From Fulvivirga aurantia (lineage in GTDB: Bacteria > Bacteroidota > Bacteroidia > Cytophagales > Cyclobacteriaceae): a DNA stretch of 9,132 nucleotides. Made by a program: the position numbers and the translations under genes. Where the stretch lies: positions 1 to 9,132 of the forward strand of contig NZ_SMMD01000811.1 in NCBI RefSeq assembly GCF_009711475.1. The letters are read 5' to 3'. Of this stretch, positions 6,518-9,132 are shown piece by piece. Under the pieces are notes generated by a model that did not search any database, was not told where the DNA came from, and saw nothing but the letters and a program-made list of their open reading frames with translations. Each line of letters opens with the position of its first letter. Within the stretch, counting starts at the first letter, position 1.

Positions 6518-7870
6518 ATGAAAAAATATATATTCACAATCATACTTGCTTGCTTTGCTTTTGTCACACAAGCACAGGAGCAGGGTGACGTGTTAATCAA
6601 AAATGGGACAGTACTCACTGTAACTAACGGTACGTTGGAAAATACCGATGTACTTATAAAGGATGGTAAAATATCTAAAATCGGGAAAGGGCTGAAAGCA
6701 CCTTCAGGCGCCTCTACTATTGATGCGTCAGGCTTGTTTGTAATGCCCGGCATTATCGATGCGCACTCTCACATAGCACTAGACGCAGTAAACGAGGCTA
6801 CGAGTCCTGTAACTGCAGAAGTCTGGACGGGTGACGCGATAGACCCACTCGATGTTTCGATTTACAGGGCATTAGCAGGTGGTGTAACCATTTCTCATGC
6901 TATGCACGGTTCTGCTAACGCAGTGGGTGGCCAAAGCGAGACTATTAAGCATAGATACGGAACGGTAGACCCGGAAGTGATGAAAATGAAAGATGCACCA
7001 CGTACCATCAAATTTGCATTGGGTGAAAACCCAACCAGAGTACATGGTGGAGGTAATGACATTCTACCAAGAACCAGAATGGGGGTAGAGGCAGTTTTTA
7101 GAAACTCTTTTTCTGAGGCTCAGGAATATATGGAAGCCTGGGATAAGTACAATGCCAACAAAGGTAAAAAGGGTTATAAAGGTGCTCCTCCGGCTTATGA
7201 CTTGAGGCTGGAAACTTTGGCTGATATATTAAAAGGAGAGATAATCATTCACTGTCACTCTTACCGGGCAGACGAAATCTACATGCTGATGCAAGTATGT
7301 AAAGATTTTGGTGTAAACAGGCTTGTCTTTCAACATGTAAATGAAGGCTTTAAAGTAGCTCCTGAGTTGGCAGAGTTTGGTGCCATGGCTTCAGTTTTTT
7401 CTGACTGGTGGGCATATAAATTTGAAGTTTATTACTCTACCGCCTACAACGCAACTATTCTTACAGAGAATAATGTAGTTACCTCAATTAACTCAGATAG
7501 TGGGGAGCTTATCAGGCATTTATATCACGAGGCAGCCAAAACGCAAAAATATGGTGGTTTGAATGATGACCTGGCCCTGTCATTAATTACAATAAATCCT
7601 GCCAAGCAATTGGGTATAGAAGATAGAGTTGGCTCTATCGAAGAAGGTAAAGATGGTGACATAGCAATATTCAAAAATCACCCTTTATCTATTTACACAA
7701 TTCCTATTTATACGCTGGTAGATGGTGTGGTTAAGTTTGATAGGGAAAATGACGCGCATGATATGAGAATCTATACTGACCCTGAAGAAAAGATCGATGT
7801 TACTTTTCATCAGTCAGACCACAGCACAGACAGATGCATGCAAGACACAGAATTTTTGTTTAAAGAATAA
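6518..7870 (+). CDS. Secreted metal-dependent amidohydrolase (COG1228, imidazolonepropionase-like)
   Basis: The ATG at 6518 gives MKKYIFTIIL with a signal peptide cleaved near TQA-Q20; a TTG two codons earlier is in frame but unlikely. The 450-residue length suits a single amidohydrolase domain. The expected metal site is present: PGIIDAHSH with H83 and H85, a central KFALGENP with K165 or E170 as possible bridging ligand, IIHCHSYRADE with H245/H247, FQHVNEG with H273, and SINSDSGE with D327. The C-terminal signature TINPAKQLGIEDRVGSIEEGKDGDIAIF is typical of the superfamily. A His/Asp-rich tail with one Cys (430-440) follows. The enzyme should hydrolyse a C-N bond of a cyclic amide, amino-acid or peptide substrate in the periplasm; the substrate cannot be read from sequence. 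It lies between two degenerate relatives with gaps of 18 and 11 nt, so the three are probably co-expressed. Confidence 0.94.
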   Translation: MKKYIFTIILACFAFVTQAQEQGDVLIKNGTVLTVTNGTLENTDVLIKDGKISKIGKGLKAPSGASTIDASGLFVMPGIIDAHSHIALDAVNEATSPVTAEVWTGDAIDPLDVSIYRALAGGVTISHAMHGSANAVGGQSETIKHRYGTVDPEVMKMKDAPRTIKFALGENPTRVHGGGNDILPRTRMGVEAVFRNSFSEAQEYMEAWDKYNANKGKKGYKGAPPAYDLRLETLADILKGEIIIHCHSYRADEIYMLMQVCKDFGVNRLVFQHVNEGFKVAPELAEFGAMASVFSDWWAYKFEVYYSTAYNATILTENNVVTSINSDSGELIRHLYHEAAKTQKYGGLNDDLALSLITINPAKQLGIEDRVGSIEEGKDGDIAIFKNHPLSIYTIPIYTLVDGVVKFDRENDAHDMRIYTDPEEKIDVTFHQSDHSTDRCMQDTEFLFKE

Positions 7871-7881
7871 GCTTGAAACAG

Positions 7882-9132
7882 ATGAAAGATATATTTAAGA
7901 TACTTATGGCAATTGTGTTAGTGTTTGCATATACAGCAAACTACGCACAAAATGCTAAAGGCACCGAGGGTACATTTGCCCTTACAAATGCTAAGATCGA
8001 AACAGTAACAAATGGTACGATAGAAAGTGGTACCATCGTCTTACAAGATGGTAAAATTCTGGATGTAGGTGCTAACGTGTCTGTTCCCTCCGGGGCAGAG
8101 GTTATCGACTGCAGTGGGCTTACAGTCTACCCGGGTATGATTGAAGGCGGTGCGCGATTAGGACTCACGGAGGTAAACTCAGACGCGAGGACACGTGATT
8201 ATAATGAAATTGGCGATGTAATCCCTCAGATGAAGGCGCTTACAGCTGTAAACCCTAACTCTGTACTTATTCCGGTAACACGTGTGAGTGGCGTAACTAC
8301 ATCACTCGCTGTACCTACAGGAGGTTTATTCTCAGGAACTGCGGCACTTGTAAATCTTCACGGCTATACCCCGGATCAGATGTATGCCGGTTTTGAAGGT
8401 GTCGTGCTCAATTTCCCGGCTTCCGGTAGAAGAAGCCGATGGGATAGACGATCTGATGAAGATATTAAGAAAGAGGCAGAGAAAGCCCTGAAGAAGCTCA
8501 ATGAGGTTTGGGGTAGAGCGACAGAATACCACTCTATCGACTCTGCCATGAAAGCAGAAGACAAAAAGAAAAAGCTTGACTACTATCCTGAAATGGAGGC
8601 TTTGTTGCCTGTAGTGAGAGGAGAGCAAACATTGCTTATCGAAGTAAATGCTGCTGATGATATTGAAGCGGCCATAGAATGGGTAAGCGATAAAGATATC
8701 AAAGTGGTTTTTACAGGAGTTTCTGAAGGCTGGAGAAAAGCAGAAGAGATAGCGAAAGCTGATATACCTGTAATTACAGGTCCTGTATTAAGCATCCCTA
8801 ACCGTGCTTATGATAAATATGATCGCTCTTATGCCAACGCTGGACTAATGAAAAAAGCAGGTGTAAAAGTAGCTATAAGAACCGCTGATGCAGAAAACGT
8901 AAGAAACTTACCTTATCATGCTGGTTTTGCGGCAACTTATGGAATGGGTAAAGAAGAGGCATTGAAAGCCATCACAATTATACCAGCAGAAATATTTGGA
9001 GTAGCAGATCAACTGGGTTCTTTGGAAAAAGGGAAAGTAGCCAATCTGTTTGTAACAGACGGAGATGCATTTGAAACCAAGACTCAGGTAAAACATCTAT
9101 TTGTCGGAGGTTGGAAAATACCTCTGGAGAGC
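7882..9132 (+). CDS. Secreted amidohydrolase-like pseudoenzyme, 3' end beyond window
   Basis: The frame is open from ATG 7882 to the last base (417 codons, no stop), so the gene is cut by the window and probably nearly complete, as the C-terminal signature (SLEKGKVANLFVTDG, then HLFVGGWKIPLES) has been reached. The N-terminus MKDIFKILMAIVLVFAYTANYAQ is a signal peptide. The composite domain is clear (FALTNAKIETVTNG, IVLQDGKILDVG, LTVYPGMIEGG), but PGxIDxHxH has become PGMIEGGAR, with G90 and R92 replacing the two histidines. The strand-5 region reads LLIEVNAADD without His, and the last-strand Asp motif is replaced by VAIRTADAENV, where D336 does not clearly align. A charged segment (185-233) interrupts the barrel. 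From memory, similar proteins with a GLTEV-type segment at this place are widespread in Bacteroidota, so loss of the metal site would be a family trait. It starts 11 nt after the intact enzyme gene. Confidence 0.9.
   Translation, partial: MKDIFKILMAIVLVFAYTANYAQNAKGTEGTFALTNAKIETVTNGTIESGTIVLQDGKILDVGANVSVPSGAEVIDCSGLTVYPGMIEGGARLGLTEVNSDARTRDYNEIGDVIPQMKALTAVNPNSVLIPVTRVSGVTTSLAVPTGGLFSGTAALVNLHGYTPDQMYAGFEGVVLNFPASGRRSRWDRRSDEDIKKEAEKALKKLNEVWGRATEYHSIDSAMKAEDKKKKLDYYPEMEALLPVVRGEQTLLIEVNAADDIEAAIEWVSDKDIKVVFTGVSEGWRKAEEIAKADIPVITGPVLSIPNRAYDKYDRSYANAGLMKKAGVKVAIRTADAENVRNLPYHAGFAATYGMGKEEALKAITIIPAEIFGVADQLGSLEKGKVANLFVTDGDAFETKTQVKHLFVGGWKIPLES

Noticed and set aside
6496..6753. 85-residue open frame on the minus strand
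   Set aside because: It lies antisense within the start of the intact amidohydrolase gene, has no recognisable domain and is explained as a shadow frame.
8332..8795. Minus-strand open frames opposite the third amidohydrolase-like gene
   Set aside because: They overlap each other and the clear plus-strand gene, which has domain similarity throughout; their translations look random.
7882..9132. Treating the lack of a stop codon as a broken gene
   Set aside because: The frame is simply open at the window edge, and its C-terminal family signature has already been reached without interruption.

Overview
The window looks like a chromosomal segment from a Bacteroidota bacterium, most likely of the Cytophagales/Fulvivirga-like kind. 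The evidence is moderate-to-low GC, LytS/LytTR regulation, secreted proteins whose signal peptides are followed by Gln just after the predicted cleavage site, starts without clear Shine-Dalgarno sequences, and tandem secreted amidohydrolases. The assignment rests on protein style, not on a marker gene. No rRNA, tRNA, CRISPR array, transposase or phage gene is visible.

Left part (minus strand, read from 4534 down to 62). A secreted protein with a beta-rich N-terminal part and at least eight 34-residue SDYY helical repeats (3059-4534) is followed 75 nt later by a three-gene LytS/LytTR cluster: an intact membrane histidine kinase (1898-2983), a paralogous kinase-like membrane protein (843-1898) that has lost the phospho-acceptor His, the N-box Asn and the G-box Gly, and a LytTR response regulator (62-841). 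The cluster genes are joined by a TGATG overlap and a 1-nt gap, so they are almost certainly co-transcribed. A perfect 13-bp inverted repeat covers the annotated start codon of the intact kinase.

Middle. A 261-nt divergent intergenic region (4535-4795) holds two perfect palindromes near the repeat-protein gene and a weak promoter candidate for the rightward genes.

Right part (plus strand, 4796 to the window end). Three secreted amidohydrolase-fold proteins lie in tandem with gaps of 18 and 11 nt. The middle one (6518-7870) carries recognisable metal-binding motifs (HSH, HCH, QHV, NSD). The first (4796-6499) and third (7882 to the edge, incomplete) keep the fold's N- and C-terminal signatures but have lost the metal-ligand histidines and aspartate, and the first also has an extra C-terminal beta domain. 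The layout suggests one active periplasmic metallohydrolase made together with two pseudoenzyme relatives. A regulatory link between the two halves is possible but not shown.

The most noteworthy features are the intact-kinase plus pseudokinase pair, the active/inactive amidohydrolase trio, and the 34-residue repeat protein.
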